Shown here: piece by piece, positions 17,588 to 26,131 of the stretch | Layout of the letters: the number at the start of each line of letters is the position of its first letter | Numbering within the stretch: the first letter of the stretch is position 1 | DNA from: Riemerella anatipestifer_F | GTDB taxonomy: Bacteria; Bacteroidota; Bacteroidia; Flavobacteriales; Weeksellaceae | Length of the DNA stretch: 64,000 nucleotides | Assembly (NCBI RefSeq): GCF_037861325.1 | Contig: NZ_JAFELW010000005.1 | Direction: 5' to 3' (one strand) | The notes under the pieces: model-generated | Database searches by the model: none | What the model was told of the DNA's origin: nothing | Seen by the model: the letters and a program-made list of their open reading frames with translations, nothing else | Translations under genes and position numbers: made by a program

Positions 17588-18766
17588 ATGAAAGAAGTAT
17601 TTATAGTATCGGCAGTAAGAACACCGATGGGAAGTTTTCTAGGTTCGTTATCTAATATACCTGCACCACAATTGGGGGCAACAGCTATTAAGGGAGCTTT
17701 AGCCAAAATAAATTTAGACCCTAAAGAAGTTCAGGAAGTTTACATGGGGAATGTATTACAAGCAGGAGAGGGGCAAGCACCTGCTAGGCAAGCAGCTTTG
17801 GGAGCAGGACTTTCTAAGGAAACACCGTGTACTACTATCAATAAAGTTTGTGCTTCTGGTATGAAAGCCGTGATGATGGCAACACAAGCGATAAAGGCGG
17901 GAGATGCTGATGTAGTAGTAGCAGGAGGTATGGAGAATATGAGTTTGGTGCCTCATTATTATAATGCTAGACAAGCGGTAAAATTAGGTGATGTAAAAAT
18001 GCAGGACGGAATGGTTCTGGACGGACTTACCGATGTATATAACAAAGTGCATATGGGCGTATGTGCCGAGAAATGTGCTTCGGAGTATGGATTTTCTAGG
18101 GAGGCTCAAGATAAATTTGCGGTACAATCTTACCAAAGAGCAGCCAATGCTTGGAAAGAAGGTAAGTTTTCAGATGAAATAGTACCAGTGGAAATTCCAC
18201 AAAGAAAGGGAGAACCAATTCTCTTTACCGAAGACGAAGAGTATAAAAATGTGAACTTTGATAGGATACCTACCTTGCCAACGGTATTCCAAAGAGAAAA
18301 TGGCACCGTAACAGCAGCTAATGCTTCTACACTTAATGATGGTGCTTCTGCTCTTATTTTAATGTCCAAAGAAAAAATGGAAGAACTAGGATTAAAGCCT
18401 TTGGCTAAAATTATAGGTTATGCAGATGCTGCACAAGAGCCAGAATGGTTTACAACAGCACCAGCTAAAGCCTTACCAAAAGCCTTAGACAAAGCAGGGG
18501 TTAGTCTGTCTGAGGTAGATTTTTTTGAATTCAACGAAGCGTTTTCTGTGGTAGGTTTGGCAAATAATAAAATTCTTGGTTTAGACGAGTCTAAGGTTAA
18601 TGTAAATGGGGGAGCAGTGGCATTAGGACACCCTCTAGGAAGTTCGGGTTCTAGAATTTTAGTTACACTTATTAATGTGCTTAAGCAGAACAATGGTAAA
18701 ATAGGAGCGGCTGCTATTTGTAACGGAGGCGGTGGTGCTTCTGCTCTAGTGATAGAGAATTGCTAG
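17588..18766 (+). CDS. Acetyl-CoA C-acyltransferase (thiolase)
   Basis: This thiolase-superfamily enzyme either condenses two acetyl-CoA to acetoacetyl-CoA or cleaves 3-ketoacyl-CoA. All catalytic residues are visible: nucleophile C88 in KVCASGM, N316 in the NEAF block, H348 in the GGAVALGHP block, and C378 in the CNGGGG block. The 392-aa length is normal for both AtoB- and FadA-type enzymes, and sequence alone does not separate biosynthetic from degradative use. No fadB-like gene is adjacent, which slightly favours an acetoacetyl-CoA thiolase. A perfect palindrome upstream suggests specific regulation. Confidence 0.93.
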   Translation: MKEVFIVSAVRTPMGSFLGSLSNIPAPQLGATAIKGALAKINLDPKEVQEVYMGNVLQAGEGQAPARQAALGAGLSKETPCTTINKVCASGMKAVMMATQAIKAGDADVVVAGGMENMSLVPHYYNARQAVKLGDVKMQDGMVLDGLTDVYNKVHMGVCAEKCASEYGFSREAQDKFAVQSYQRAANAWKEGKFSDEIVPVEIPQRKGEPILFTEDEEYKNVNFDRIPTLPTVFQRENGTVTAANASTLNDGASALILMSKEKMEELGLKPLAKIIGYADAAQEPEWFTTAPAKALPKALDKAGVSLSEVDFFEFNEAFSVVGLANNKILGLDESKVNVNGGAVALGHPLGSSGSRILVTLINVLKQNNGKIGAAAICNGGGGASALVIENC

Positions 18767-18794
18767 TATTTGCTATTGTTCAAATTGATTATAA

Positions 18795-18850
18795 AAAACC
18801 ATTAAGAATAAATAATACGATTTATATCTAAGTTCTTAATGGTTTTGTTA
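18795..18850 (+). terminator. Terminator after the thiolase gene
   Basis: Fourteen-base arms (18795-18808 and 18833-18846) pair perfectly around a loop that itself can fold. The T-rich tail overlaps the next promoter box. Confidence 0.7.
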
Positions 18851-18856
18851 TTTTTG
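18849..18856 (+). promoter_or_regulatory. Candidate -7 box of the MFS gene
   Basis: TATTTTTG followed by C starts directly at the end of the preceding terminator stem, 23 bases before the ATG at 18879. Confidence 0.5.
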
Positions 18857-18878
18857 CGAGATTAAATTTAGTTATAGT

Positions 18879-20357
18879 ATGTCAAACATAAAGGAAAATC
18901 ACCCTGGTAAAAATATTAAAAATAATCCTAAAGTAATGAGGGCTTGGGCAGTGTACGACTGGGCTAATTCTGTATATTCTTTAGTGATTACTTCTACTAT
19001 TTTTCCGATTTATTACAGTATTATTACCACAGCCTACGAAAAAAATGAATATATAAACGAAACGGGGCAATGGATAAAAGTACCTGTAAGAAATAGCATT
19101 AAAATATTTGGGGAAAACTACCATCCAGATGCTATTTATGGGTATTCGCTTACCATTTCTTTTCTTATAGTGGTTTTCTTATCGCCCATATTATCTTCTT
19201 TGGCGGATACTATCGGTAATAAAAAATCTTTTTTACAGTTTTTCTGTTATCTAGGAGCAACTTCGTGTATGGGCTTAGCGATGTTCGTTAATATGCATAC
19301 GGTATTTTTAGGACTCCTTTTTAGTATCACGGCTAGTGTGGGATTTTGGGGGAGTTTGGTTTTTTATAACTCATTTCTACCAGATATTGCCACACCAGAT
19401 AAGCAAGATGCACTTTCTGCAAGAGGTTATGTCTATGGTTATATTGGCTCTGTAATATTGGTGATTATATGCTTATTACTCATTCAAGTTCTAGCCGAAA
19501 CACCTAAACAAGCCTTGATAATGACGCGTGTAAGTTTCTTACTTACAGGAGCATGGTGGTTTGGTTTTTCATATTACACATTTAAGCATTTACCTAAGTT
19601 TGGGAATGTTAGAGAACAACTGCCTAAAGATTTGGTACTTCTAAATTTAAAGAATGTTTTTAAAAGCCATAAAGAACAAGGTGGTTTTTGGGTGGTTTTT
19701 AAAAGTAATATCATATTCTATATAGAGATTGTAAAAGAGAGTTTTAGAGAATTGCATAAAGTTGGGACACAATTATTTAAAACGCCTAACCTTAAGTTTT
19801 TCCTTACTAGTTTTTTCTTTTACAGTGTGGGAATGCAAACCATTTTCTTAATGGCGACTTTGTTTGGGAAAAGTGAAATTAACTTGCCTCAAGAAAAACT
19901 TATCTTAGTTCTTTTAGTTATTCAGATTGAAGCGATTATGGGAGCTGTATTGTTTTCTAGATTATCTAAAAAAATAGGTAATAAAAATGTGATTTCAATA
20001 GCTGTTTTTCTGTGGATTGTAGCGTGTGTAGCAGCGTATATGATAGACAAGCATAGCTCTGATGCAGAATATAAATTCTACGGAGTTGCAGGTATTATTG
20101 GTTTGGTAATGGGTGGTTTACAAGCAATGTCTCGTTCCACATATTCTAAGCTATTGCCAGAAAATGGTATGGAAAATACAACCTATTTCAGTTTTTATGA
20201 TGTTTTAGAAAAGGTAGCTATTATTTTAGGAACATTTATTTTTGCGACTCTTATAGAGCATTTTAATAATATGAGATATGCAGCTTTGTCTATGGTTGTT
20301 TTCTTTTTCTTAGGAATTGTATTTATAAGATTTTTGAATGAAAAAAAGGTAGAGTAA
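18879..20357 (+). CDS. MFS transporter of the UMF1/Atg22-like family
   Basis: This 492-aa polytopic inner-membrane protein has about 12 hydrophobic segments. The N-terminal block RAWAVYDWANSVYS followed by a FPIYY segment is diagnostic of the UMF1 (Atg22-like) branch of the major facilitator superfamily. A longer hydrophilic central loop (about 245-300) separates the two halves. Substrates of bacterial members are not well defined; yeast Atg22 exports amino acids from the vacuole. It probably shares a transcript with the CPBP gene 23 bases downstream. Confidence 0.88.
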   Translation: MSNIKENHPGKNIKNNPKVMRAWAVYDWANSVYSLVITSTIFPIYYSIITTAYEKNEYINETGQWIKVPVRNSIKIFGENYHPDAIYGYSLTISFLIVVFLSPILSSLADTIGNKKSFLQFFCYLGATSCMGLAMFVNMHTVFLGLLFSITASVGFWGSLVFYNSFLPDIATPDKQDALSARGYVYGYIGSVILVIICLLLIQVLAETPKQALIMTRVSFLLTGAWWFGFSYYTFKHLPKFGNVREQLPKDLVLLNLKNVFKSHKEQGGFWVVFKSNIIFYIEIVKESFRELHKVGTQLFKTPNLKFFLTSFFFYSVGMQTIFLMATLFGKSEINLPQEKLILVLLVIQIEAIMGAVLFSRLSKKIGNKNVISIAVFLWIVACVAAYMIDKHSSDAEYKFYGVAGIIGLVMGGLQAMSRSTYSKLLPENGMENTTYFSFYDVLEKVAIILGTFIFATLIEHFNNMRYAALSMVVFFFLGIVFIRFLNEKKVE

Positions 20358-20380
20358 TTAATTTAACATATTTAAAAGAT

Positions 20381-21088
20381 ATGAATGAGCTTAAAAAAGT
20401 TAATTGGTTAAGAGTATTGCTGTTTTATGGGATACTGTTGCTATCTACTTTTTTAGCACGGAAACTGCCTAATATTTTACAAGTAATTCTTGGAAAGTTT
20501 ACTGAGATTAATATTCCTTGGAATTATAATCATGGAATAGCTATTTTACTTATATCATTTATTTTTTACAAATTTAGTGATATAAAAAGTGGATTTTCTC
20601 TGCTCGGTACTAACAAACTGAAAAGTATTCTTTTTCCAATTGTTTTACTAACAGGTTATACAATCTATGGAATAGAAAATAAAGAAGGGATTAACCCTCA
20701 TCCTTGGGCGTTTATTTTTTGTTTATTTACACTTATCTATGATATAATGGAGGAATATACATGGCGAGGGTATCTAATTGAAAGCCTTGAAAAAACTAAT
20801 TTAATTATAAAAAGTCTGATTTCTGGAGTATTTTGGGGAGTTTGGCATCTACTAATATTTAGAGATTTTGAACAATATGGAGGCTTTGGGATTTTTCTAG
20901 TTTTTTGTATTCTTTTTTCTTTTCTCTTAACTTTTTCTATTTCAAGAACGAAATCCATTATAGTTCCTGCTACAATTCATGCGTTACTGATTAGAACTAA
21001 TATTGTAACATTGATATGTTTTTTGATTTATGTGATACTACTTTTTACATGGAATAAAAAGTTGAAAAACACTCATCGTAGTAAATAA
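20381..21088 (+). CDS. CPBP family intramembrane metalloprotease
   Basis: This 235-aa membrane protein belongs to the CAAX-protease/bacteriocin-processing (CPBP, Abi) family. The three conserved glutamate/histidine motifs are present: E124-E125-x-x-x-R129, H156 in a WGVWH motif, and H200. There are around seven hydrophobic segments, and the active-site motifs lie in the C-terminal half. Bacterial members have been linked to bacteriocin self-immunity and protein secretion, but the substrate here is unknown. The gene follows the MFS gene closely and is noticeably more A+T-rich than the neighbouring metabolic genes. A strong terminator follows. Confidence 0.87.
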   Translation: MNELKKVNWLRVLLFYGILLLSTFLARKLPNILQVILGKFTEINIPWNYNHGIAILLISFIFYKFSDIKSGFSLLGTNKLKSILFPIVLLTGYTIYGIENKEGINPHPWAFIFCLFTLIYDIMEEYTWRGYLIESLEKTNLIIKSLISGVFWGVWHLLIFRDFEQYGGFGIFLVFCILFSFLLTFSISRTKSIIVPATIHALLIRTNIVTLICFLIYVILLFTWNKKLKNTHRSK

Positions 21089-21104
21089 AGAATACAATTA
21101 AAAA

Positions 21105-21138
21105 TAAAAAAATGCTCCGAAATTTCGGAGCATTTTTT
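21105..21138. terminator. Bidirectional terminator between the CPBP and lipoprotein genes
   Basis: A long, almost fully self-complementary hairpin (core TGCTCCGAAA paired with TTTCGGAGCA) is flanked by A and T runs. It serves the two convergent genes. Confidence 0.88.
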
Positions 21139-21154
21139 TATAAACTATCTTGAT

Positions 21155-21745
21155 TTAGAAAGTATATTCCTTTGTATTGGTTTCGCTTAATACTTCGGTT
21201 GCTTCAACTTTATTAGGTTCTTGAGAAACATCTAATAACGAAGGGTTGCTAGGATAAGTCCCATTATTGAATGTTAGTGTTTTCCAGCCTTCCCTATCTT
21301 GGACAGATAATACCTTCCAGCCATTTTCTTCTTTAGATTGTACCCAGAATGGAGGTCTAGTAACTGTAAATGTAGTGATAGGTTTTAAATCATTTTGCAA
21401 TAGAAGTACTGTACAACCACCGCTACCACAAAAATAAGATGAGTTTAGATATACAAAAACCTCATTTTTACCATCATTGTTTAAATCTACTTGAGCTAAC
21501 TTAAACTTTTTGTCTTCTGGTGCAATGGTTTTAGCATCTTCTTTTGTTAAAAAACTATTGTTAAGATAGTCTTTCACTCTAAGAGCTAGAGCTTCGTTTG
21601 TTTCTGTTGCTAGAGAGTCTGCTACAGGAGTTTCTACCGTAGAAATACTATCATTAGCAGGAGTTTCTGTTACCTTGTTTTTGTCTGTATTACAAGAGAA
21701 TAATACTGCTGCCGCAACAGGCAATAAAACATTTTTAAATTTCAT
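21155..21745 (-). CDS. Lipoprotein of unknown function with an EF-hand-like loop
   Basis: This 196-aa protein has a lipobox ending at C18. A low-complexity Thr/Ser/Glu linker follows to about residue 50. Then comes a compact domain with a calcium-loop-like segment (D87-x-N89-x-D91-G92-x-x-E95, as in integrin/VCBS-type repeats) and a Cys pair C106/C111 that could form a disulfide. I do not recognise a named family. The domain resembles small periplasmic proteins that hold a single FG-GAP-like blade, but this is only a guess. The gene is single and divergent from aqpZ. Confidence 0.68.
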   Translation of the reverse strand: MKFKNVLLPVAAAVLFSCNTDKNKVTETPANDSISTVETPVADSLATETNEALALRVKDYLNNSFLTKEDAKTIAPEDKKFKLAQVDLNNDGKNEVFVYLNSSYFCGSGGCTVLLLQNDLKPITTFTVTRPPFWVQSKEENGWKVLSVQDREGWKTLTFNNGTYPSNPSLLDVSQEPNKVEATEVLSETNTKEYTF

Positions 21746-21857
21746 AATTATCTTTTGGTCTTGAACCTTACAAAAAATATGCCATTCATTTTTATAGATT
21801 TGTTTATAGGTTTAAAAATTGGCACGATTTTTAGACTACCCTAACAAAAAATAAATT

Positions 21858-22571
21858 ATGATTAAAAAGTTGGCAGCTGAATTTTTCGGCACATTTTGGT
21901 TAGTTTTCGGAGGTTGTGGTAGTGCTGTTTTTGCAGCAGGAGTTCCAGATATAGGGATAGGTCTACTAGGAGTGTCTTTGGCATTCGGACTTACCGTTCT
22001 TACTATGGCGTATGCGGTAGGGCATATCTCTGGAGGGCATTTTAATCCAGCCGTTTCTTTCGGGTTATTAGCAGGAGGACGTTTTTCTGCGAAGGAGTTG
22101 TTGCCTTATATAGGGGCACAGCTATTAGGAGCTATATTAGCAGCGGCAAGTTTATATGTGATTCTTAATGGTGCAGGTGCCTTTAGTACTGAGGGTACAG
22201 GAGCTTTTGCAACTAACTTCTATGATATGCCTGGATATAGTGGAAGGAGTTTTTCTATGGGAGCCGCATTTTTAACAGAATTTTTATTGACTATGTTCTT
22301 CCTGATAGTGATTATGGGAGCTACAGATAAGTTTGCAAATGGTAAGTTTGCTGGTCTTGCAATAGGTTTAGCTTTGACATTGATACATTTGATTTCAATT
22401 CCTATTACCAATACATCAGTAAACCCAGCGAGATCTACATCACAAGCATTATTTGTAGGGGGAGCTGCTATTTCTCAACTATGGTTGTTTTGGGTAGCAC
22501 CTATATTAGGAGCTGTAGCAGGAGGTTTTATATATAAAAATCTACTACAGAAATCTACTGCCGAAGAATAA
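21858..22571 (+). CDS. aqpZ: Aquaporin Z
   Basis: This water channel of the MIP family is 237 aa with six membrane segments and two half-helices. Both NPA motifs are intact (63-65 and 189-191). The aromatic/arginine selectivity filter reads F43, H177, T186, R192. This is the water-specific AqpZ set and not the wider glycerol-facilitator set. It stands alone with a terminator downstream and is probably constitutive; no regulator-like site was seen. Confidence 0.96.
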   Translation: MIKKLAAEFFGTFWLVFGGCGSAVFAAGVPDIGIGLLGVSLAFGLTVLTMAYAVGHISGGHFNPAVSFGLLAGGRFSAKELLPYIGAQLLGAILAAASLYVILNGAGAFSTEGTGAFATNFYDMPGYSGRSFSMGAAFLTEFLLTMFFLIVIMGATDKFANGKFAGLAIGLALTLIHLISIPITNTSVNPARSTSQALFVGGAAISQLWLFWVAPILGAVAGGFIYKNLLQKSTAEE

Positions 22572-22593
22572 TAAAATCTGAAATATAGATGTT

Positions 22594-22634
22594 ATAAAAA
22601 GGAGCTTTCTTATTGAAGGAAGCTCTTTTTTATG
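22594..22634 (+). terminator. Terminator after aqpZ
   Basis: An AAAAAGGAGCTT arm pairs with AAGCTCTTTTTT around a short loop, with one bulge, ending in a T-run. Confidence 0.75.
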
Positions 22635-22728
22635 GTTACAAATAATATAGCTGTCGAATTGAAAATATTTTGTTTCTGTAAGATGTTTTTATCATATACT
22701 GAATATTTTGTGCAGAGCATTAGTATTT

Positions 22729-23085
22729 TTATATTTCATCACAGTATCCTTTGTTATTTGTTTTCATATTTTGTCGCCCCCATTTGTACATACTATCAAT
22801 AATAGGTAACAAGGTTTTGCCATAATCCGTTATACTGTATTCTACTCTTGGTGGAATTTCAGGAAATATTACCCTTTCAATAACTCCGTCTGCTTCTAAT
22901 TCTCTTAATTGGTTTGTTAAAGTTTGTTTGCTTATTTCAGGAATGTTTTTTAGTAAAATACTATAACGATTTCTATCGGTTTGTATCATATGGATTATAC
23001 TAGGTTTCCATTTGCCACCAATAATATTCATGCAATATACCACAGGGCAGTTACCTGGCGTAAATTCTTTTGTCTTTCTAATCAT
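22729..23085 (-). CDS. HxlR-family transcriptional regulator
   Basis: This 118-aa winged-helix protein is of the HxlR/DUF24 type. The N-terminal block C13-P-V with the GGKWKPSI helix is diagnostic. Recognition-helix residues lie around SKQTLTNQLRELE (about 57-69), and the wing ends in RVEYSITDYGK. In many members (YodB, HypR, QorR) the conserved N-terminal Cys, here C13, senses quinones, diamide or other electrophiles. A second Cys (C18) is close. It is divergently transcribed from a small dimeric-barrel gene. An 8-bp inverted repeat covers its own promoter, so it probably represses itself. Confidence 0.92.
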   Translation of the reverse strand: MIRKTKEFTPGNCPVVYCMNIIGGKWKPSIIHMIQTDRNRYSILLKNIPEISKQTLTNQLRELEADGVIERVIFPEIPPRVEYSITDYGKTLLPIIDSMYKWGRQNMKTNNKGYCDEI

Positions 23086-23110
23086 TGTATTTTCCTTTGG
23101 TCTAATATTT

Positions 23111-23150
23111 TAGTCTATGCACAAAATTATTATTGATATAGACTATTCAA
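23111..23150 (-). promoter_or_regulatory. hxlR promoter and overlapping operator
   Basis: The minus strand has TTG (23148-23150), an 18-bp spacer and TAATTTTG (23122-23129). A perfect inverted repeat TAGTCTAT (23111-23118) and ATAGACTA (23138-23145), 19 bases apart, places one arm in the spacer and the other at the expected start site. This is the layout of an autorepressor site. Confidence 0.68.
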
Positions 23151-23160
23151 GCAAAGGTAG

Positions 23161-23168
23161 TAAATTTG
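23161..23168 (+). promoter_or_regulatory. Candidate -7 box of the small barrel gene
   Basis: TAAATTTG followed by C lies 27 bases before the ATG at 23196 and just downstream of the HxlR-type inverted repeat. Confidence 0.5.
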
Positions 23169-23195
23169 CATTAGTAATAATTAAATTTAAAAATA

Positions 23196-23462
23196 ATGAA
23201 CAGAATAGCAGTGTTAATTACGATGCACTTTGATGACTCAAAAGGTAACTTTGAAGAGTTAAGAAAAAAAGAAATGGCTCATGTTATGAGTTGGAAAGAA
23301 AACGATATATTAGATAGTTTTTTTATTAAATCTGAAAAAGATGGAGCGATGATTATCTTCAAAGATATTCAGCTAGATGATGTGGTAAGAAAAGTGGAAG
23401 CATTACCGTTTTTCCCATATATGGAAGAGGTTAAATATTTAAGTTTTGATAAAATGTTTTAA
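23196..23462 (+). CDS. Small YCII-like dimeric alpha/beta-barrel protein
   Basis: This 88-aa protein has a beta-alpha-beta-beta-alpha-beta pattern: an N-terminal strand MNRIAVLITMHF, a helix with FEELRKKEMAHV, strands SFFIKSEKDGAMIIF, a helix with DDVVRKVEAL, and a final strand. This matches the dimeric alpha-beta barrel fold of YCII-like and muconolactone-isomerase-like proteins. The reaction is unknown. It is divergent from the hxlR gene across a shared operator, so it is the likely regulated target. By analogy with HxlR-type targets it may deal with electrophiles or quinones; this is inferred. Confidence 0.72.
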   Translation: MNRIAVLITMHFDDSKGNFEELRKKEMAHVMSWKENDILDSFFIKSEKDGAMIIFKDIQLDDVVRKVEALPFFPYMEEVKYLSFDKMF

Positions 23463-23502
23463 TTCTATACAAATAGTATTGAAGTAACAAAAATTTTAAG
23501 AT

Positions 23503-23537
23503 GAAAAACAGAGAATTAACTTTTCTCTGTTTTTTTA
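23503..23537 (+). terminator. Terminator after the small barrel gene
   Basis: AAAAACAGAGAA pairs with TTCTCTGTTTTT around a short loop, followed by T's. The A-run on the left also lets it serve the convergent minus-strand gene at 23575. Confidence 0.82.
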
Positions 23538-23574
23538 TTTAGTATTACAATGTTGAAGTAATGTAATTTTCTTT

Positions 23575-24561
23575 TTAAGAAACTAAAAGGCTACAACCTC
23601 TAATGTCAGAATGGTCTATCCTTCCCAAAACCTGAAAATAATTTTGGGTTATTTTACCTAAATCTTGTGTAGCAATAAAACTACAACTATGGCGGTTGGC
23701 TAAGTCTATAATGTTAATTGCCCCCGTTCTTCCATTTTCAACATACGAAAGAGGGTCTTCTGTATTACGAATTAAAATCCTCATCCAATGAGGTGTTTGG
23801 TAAAGATTATCTCCTAATGAGTAGGCCTGAGACAGAAGTTCTGTCATAGAATATTCCGAATAAATTTTCTGAGTTTTAAACCCTTCCTTCAGAATGTTAA
23901 GAAGTTCGTCTTTAGTCATTTCTTCTTTTCTTCCTTTCATTCCACCAGTTTCTATTATAGTAAGGTGTTGATGATAAGAAAGTTTCCACTTGTTATCCGC
24001 TAGAGTATCCAAAAAATCAAGCAAGGCAAACGAAACTCCAAAGAGAATTACCTTTTTATTTTGTTGTTGTAAATCATTGAGAAGTTTGTATAACTCTTGA
24101 TGATTGTATAAAAAATAGCCGTTTTCTTCTTTAGATGAGGTTTTCATGAGAAAATCAACCATATAGACTAAAGAGGAGTTTTGGCGTTCTAAATAGTTGG
24201 GGAGTAATCCTAGAAAAACAAAATCTTCGGGAGTACCTATAAATTGCTTAAAACTTTTATAAATGCTATGTCGGTACAACTCCTCATCTGCAATCCAATG
24301 TTTAGATAAATTCATCTGAGTAGTACCTGAACTTTGGAAATATAAAGAAGGCGTTAATCCTTTTTCTAACACGGTATGATTTTTAAACATTTCTATTGGA
24401 AGAAAAGGAATCTCTTCTATATGCTCTATTTTTTTAGGATTGATATTGAGAAAATCCACGAATTTCTGATAAATTTCTACCTTTTCATATTGGTACAAAA
24501 AGGTTTCTATACAGGCTTCCCTAAAAGCTTTTTCTGTGTTAATATCAAAAATAGAAAGCAT
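23575..24561 (-). CDS. LuxE/PaaK-family acyl-protein synthetase-like enzyme
   Basis: This 328-aa protein has the LuxE-domain layout of the adenylate-forming superfamily. An N-terminal helical part with a PFLPIEMFK motif (about 48-56) precedes the nucleotide loop QSSGTT (about 77-82), and a YSEYSMTELLSQAY motif lies at about 236-249. True LuxE activates fatty acids for transfer to LuxC. There is no lux gene here, and homologues in other Bacteroidota sit with cell-surface or lipid genes, so the substrate is open. The open frame starts at TTG 24564, but the next codon, ATG 24561, is the better start. It is the last gene of a tight minus-strand run behind rbsK (11-base gap). Confidence 0.82.
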   Translation of the reverse strand: MLSIFDINTEKAFREACIETFLYQYEKVEIYQKFVDFLNINPKKIEHIEEIPFLPIEMFKNHTVLEKGLTPSLYFQSSGTTQMNLSKHWIADEELYRHSIYKSFKQFIGTPEDFVFLGLLPNYLERQNSSLVYMVDFLMKTSSKEENGYFLYNHQELYKLLNDLQQQNKKVILFGVSFALLDFLDTLADNKWKLSYHQHLTIIETGGMKGRKEEMTKDELLNILKEGFKTQKIYSEYSMTELLSQAYSLGDNLYQTPHWMRILIRNTEDPLSYVENGRTGAINIIDLANRHSCSFIATQDLGKITQNYFQVLGRIDHSDIRGCSLLVS

Positions 24562-24572
24562 CAATAATTTTT

Positions 24573-25466
24573 TTAAGCTAGATTAAAATCCTTTAAATAA
24601 GGTAGCCCTTTTTGCGAACCTCTATGCTGAGATACTTTTAGTGATACATCGTTACCAAATTTCACACATTCGTTGATGGGATTTCCGTGGCACAGAGCTA
24701 CTGCAAAACCTGAAGTAAAAGCATCACCCATTCCCATTCTGTAAGCCGCTTCTTCTGGGTCGTTACGGAAATATTTCATTTCAGAACCATTGTAGTAAAT
24801 GGTAGAATTGGTATCATCTCTTACAAAAAGTTTATTAGGTAATTTTTGTAAAACTGCATCTCTGTGGTCATCTCCAAAAAGCGTAGATAAGTCGTTGCTT
24901 TTAGCGACTATGAAACTAGCGTACTCTACTAATTCTTTAGAAAGTGGTCTTGCGGGAGCCGCATATATGCCAAGTTTAGTGCCGTTTTTTTTGCAAAGCT
25001 CTAACACTTTTTCTATAACAATGTCTGTGATTTCTAGTTGAACTAAAGCTAAATCTGCAGTTTCAAAAAGATGTTTAGGGTTTTCTAGATGTTTGGGACT
25101 CAAAGCATAGTTAGCTGATGGGACTACAACAATGGCATTTTTACCTTTAGAAGTAGTAACATATGCTGTGCCAGTTTCTATATCAGGGTCTTCTACAACA
25201 AACCCTACATTTACATTTTCCTCTACAAGATTTCTTAATATTTGTTGACCGTAAGGGTCCATACCTACACATCCTACAAAGTAAACACTAGCCCCTAGTC
25301 TTGCAGTTCCCACGGCCTGATTAGCCCCTTTTCCACCGAAGAAATTTTCGGAGGAGTTAGCCATCACCGTTTCTCCCAACTCAGGATAGTGTTCTGTTTT
25401 TAAAACCAAATCCACAGATGAGCTTCCTACCACAAGGATTCTAGGTTGTTCTTTACTAAGTTTCAT
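24573..25466 (-). CDS. rbsK: PfkB-family sugar kinase, probable ribokinase
   Basis: This kinase of the PfkB family is 297 aa. The N-terminal substrate motif GGKGANQA is at 44-51, and the C-terminal catalytic motif is GMGDAF at 245-250 with base D248 (the more usual form is GAGDAF). The length and GGKGANQA block fit ribokinase best. Other ribose- or nucleoside-type PfkB kinases are possible because no ribose transporter or rbsD lies nearby. It sits in a run with valS, DUF4241 and a LuxE-like gene, 15 bases after the DUF4241 gene. Confidence 0.87.
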   Translation of the reverse strand: MKLSKEQPRILVVGSSSVDLVLKTEHYPELGETVMANSSENFFGGKGANQAVGTARLGASVYFVGCVGMDPYGQQILRNLVEENVNVGFVVEDPDIETGTAYVTTSKGKNAIVVVPSANYALSPKHLENPKHLFETADLALVQLEITDIVIEKVLELCKKNGTKLGIYAAPARPLSKELVEYASFIVAKSNDLSTLFGDDHRDAVLQKLPNKLFVRDDTNSTIYYNGSEMKYFRNDPEEAAYRMGMGDAFTSGFAVALCHGNPINECVKFGNDVSLKVSQHRGSQKGLPYLKDFNLA

Positions 25467-25481
25467 ATTTGTTGTAATTTT

Positions 25482-26123
25482 TTAATCAACTTGTATTTCT
25501 ATAAATTCCGAAATAATTTTTACGGGTTGATGGTTTTCATTAAAGCCTATATACGAGGCATAAAAACCTTCTCCGTAGCCCGTTTCAAAAGCAATAATAT
25601 TATTCTTATGCTGCTCGTTAGGTATCAAAGATGCAAATTGGTCTATAGCTCCGTTTTCATCAAAAAAGTGAGCGTGGAAAAATTCTTCATAAATACCCAT
25701 AAAATCATCGCCTTTCTTTTGGAATAATTCTAACTCTAATTGATTAAGGTATTTCTGGGTGTCTTTATCCATAAGGCAACCCATTCCTGTTTCTACAGGG
25801 AAGCCAAAGATTTCATCTTCTTTTAAATCTTTAATGTTTTGTCCGTTGCATACGGCAAGTTCCCATTTAGAAACGGCTTCCTCGGAGAATGCAATCTCCA
25901 CATAGGCGATGCAGTTACTCGCCTGTTCTTTATGTATTAAAACAGGAAATTCACCTTTTGGAAAAATGAAACTAAAAGGCTCTTTATCGGGTGTGATAAG
26001 TGGGTCGCAAACAACTAGCTCCCCAGAGGAAAGGTGTATCATTCCGCCATTGAAAGTTTCTAACAAAGGACTCTCTACAAATGGCTTAGAAAATAGTTTT
26101 GCGATGTTTTTAATGTGATTCAT
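25482..26123 (-). CDS. DUF4241 domain protein
   Basis: This 213-aa soluble protein has no signal peptide. It belongs to the DUF4241 family, recognised by a conserved central block FPVETGMGCLMD (about 107-118) and an upstream YVEIAFS strand. Family members are found widely but have no established role; some appear as immunity-like proteins in toxin loci. Here it lies between valS (8-base gap) and rbsK (15-base gap), with no toxin gene visible, so it is most simply a co-transcribed housekeeping-linked gene of unknown function. Confidence 0.8.
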   Translation of the reverse strand: MNHIKNIAKLFSKPFVESPLLETFNGGMIHLSSGELVVCDPLITPDKEPFSFIFPKGEFPVLIHKEQASNCIAYVEIAFSEEAVSKWELAVCNGQNIKDLKEDEIFGFPVETGMGCLMDKDTQKYLNQLELELFQKKGDDFMGIYEEFFHAHFFDENGAIDQFASLIPNEQHKNNIIAFETGYGEGFYASYIGFNENHQPVKIISEFIEIQVD

Positions 26124-26131
26124 TATTATTT

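Noticed and set aside
24559..24567. TTG starts for the LuxE-like gene, and likewise at 9808, 28935 and 56049
   Set aside because: In each case an ATG with better context lies just downstream, and at 28935 the TTG falls inside a promoter box. The ATG starts were used.
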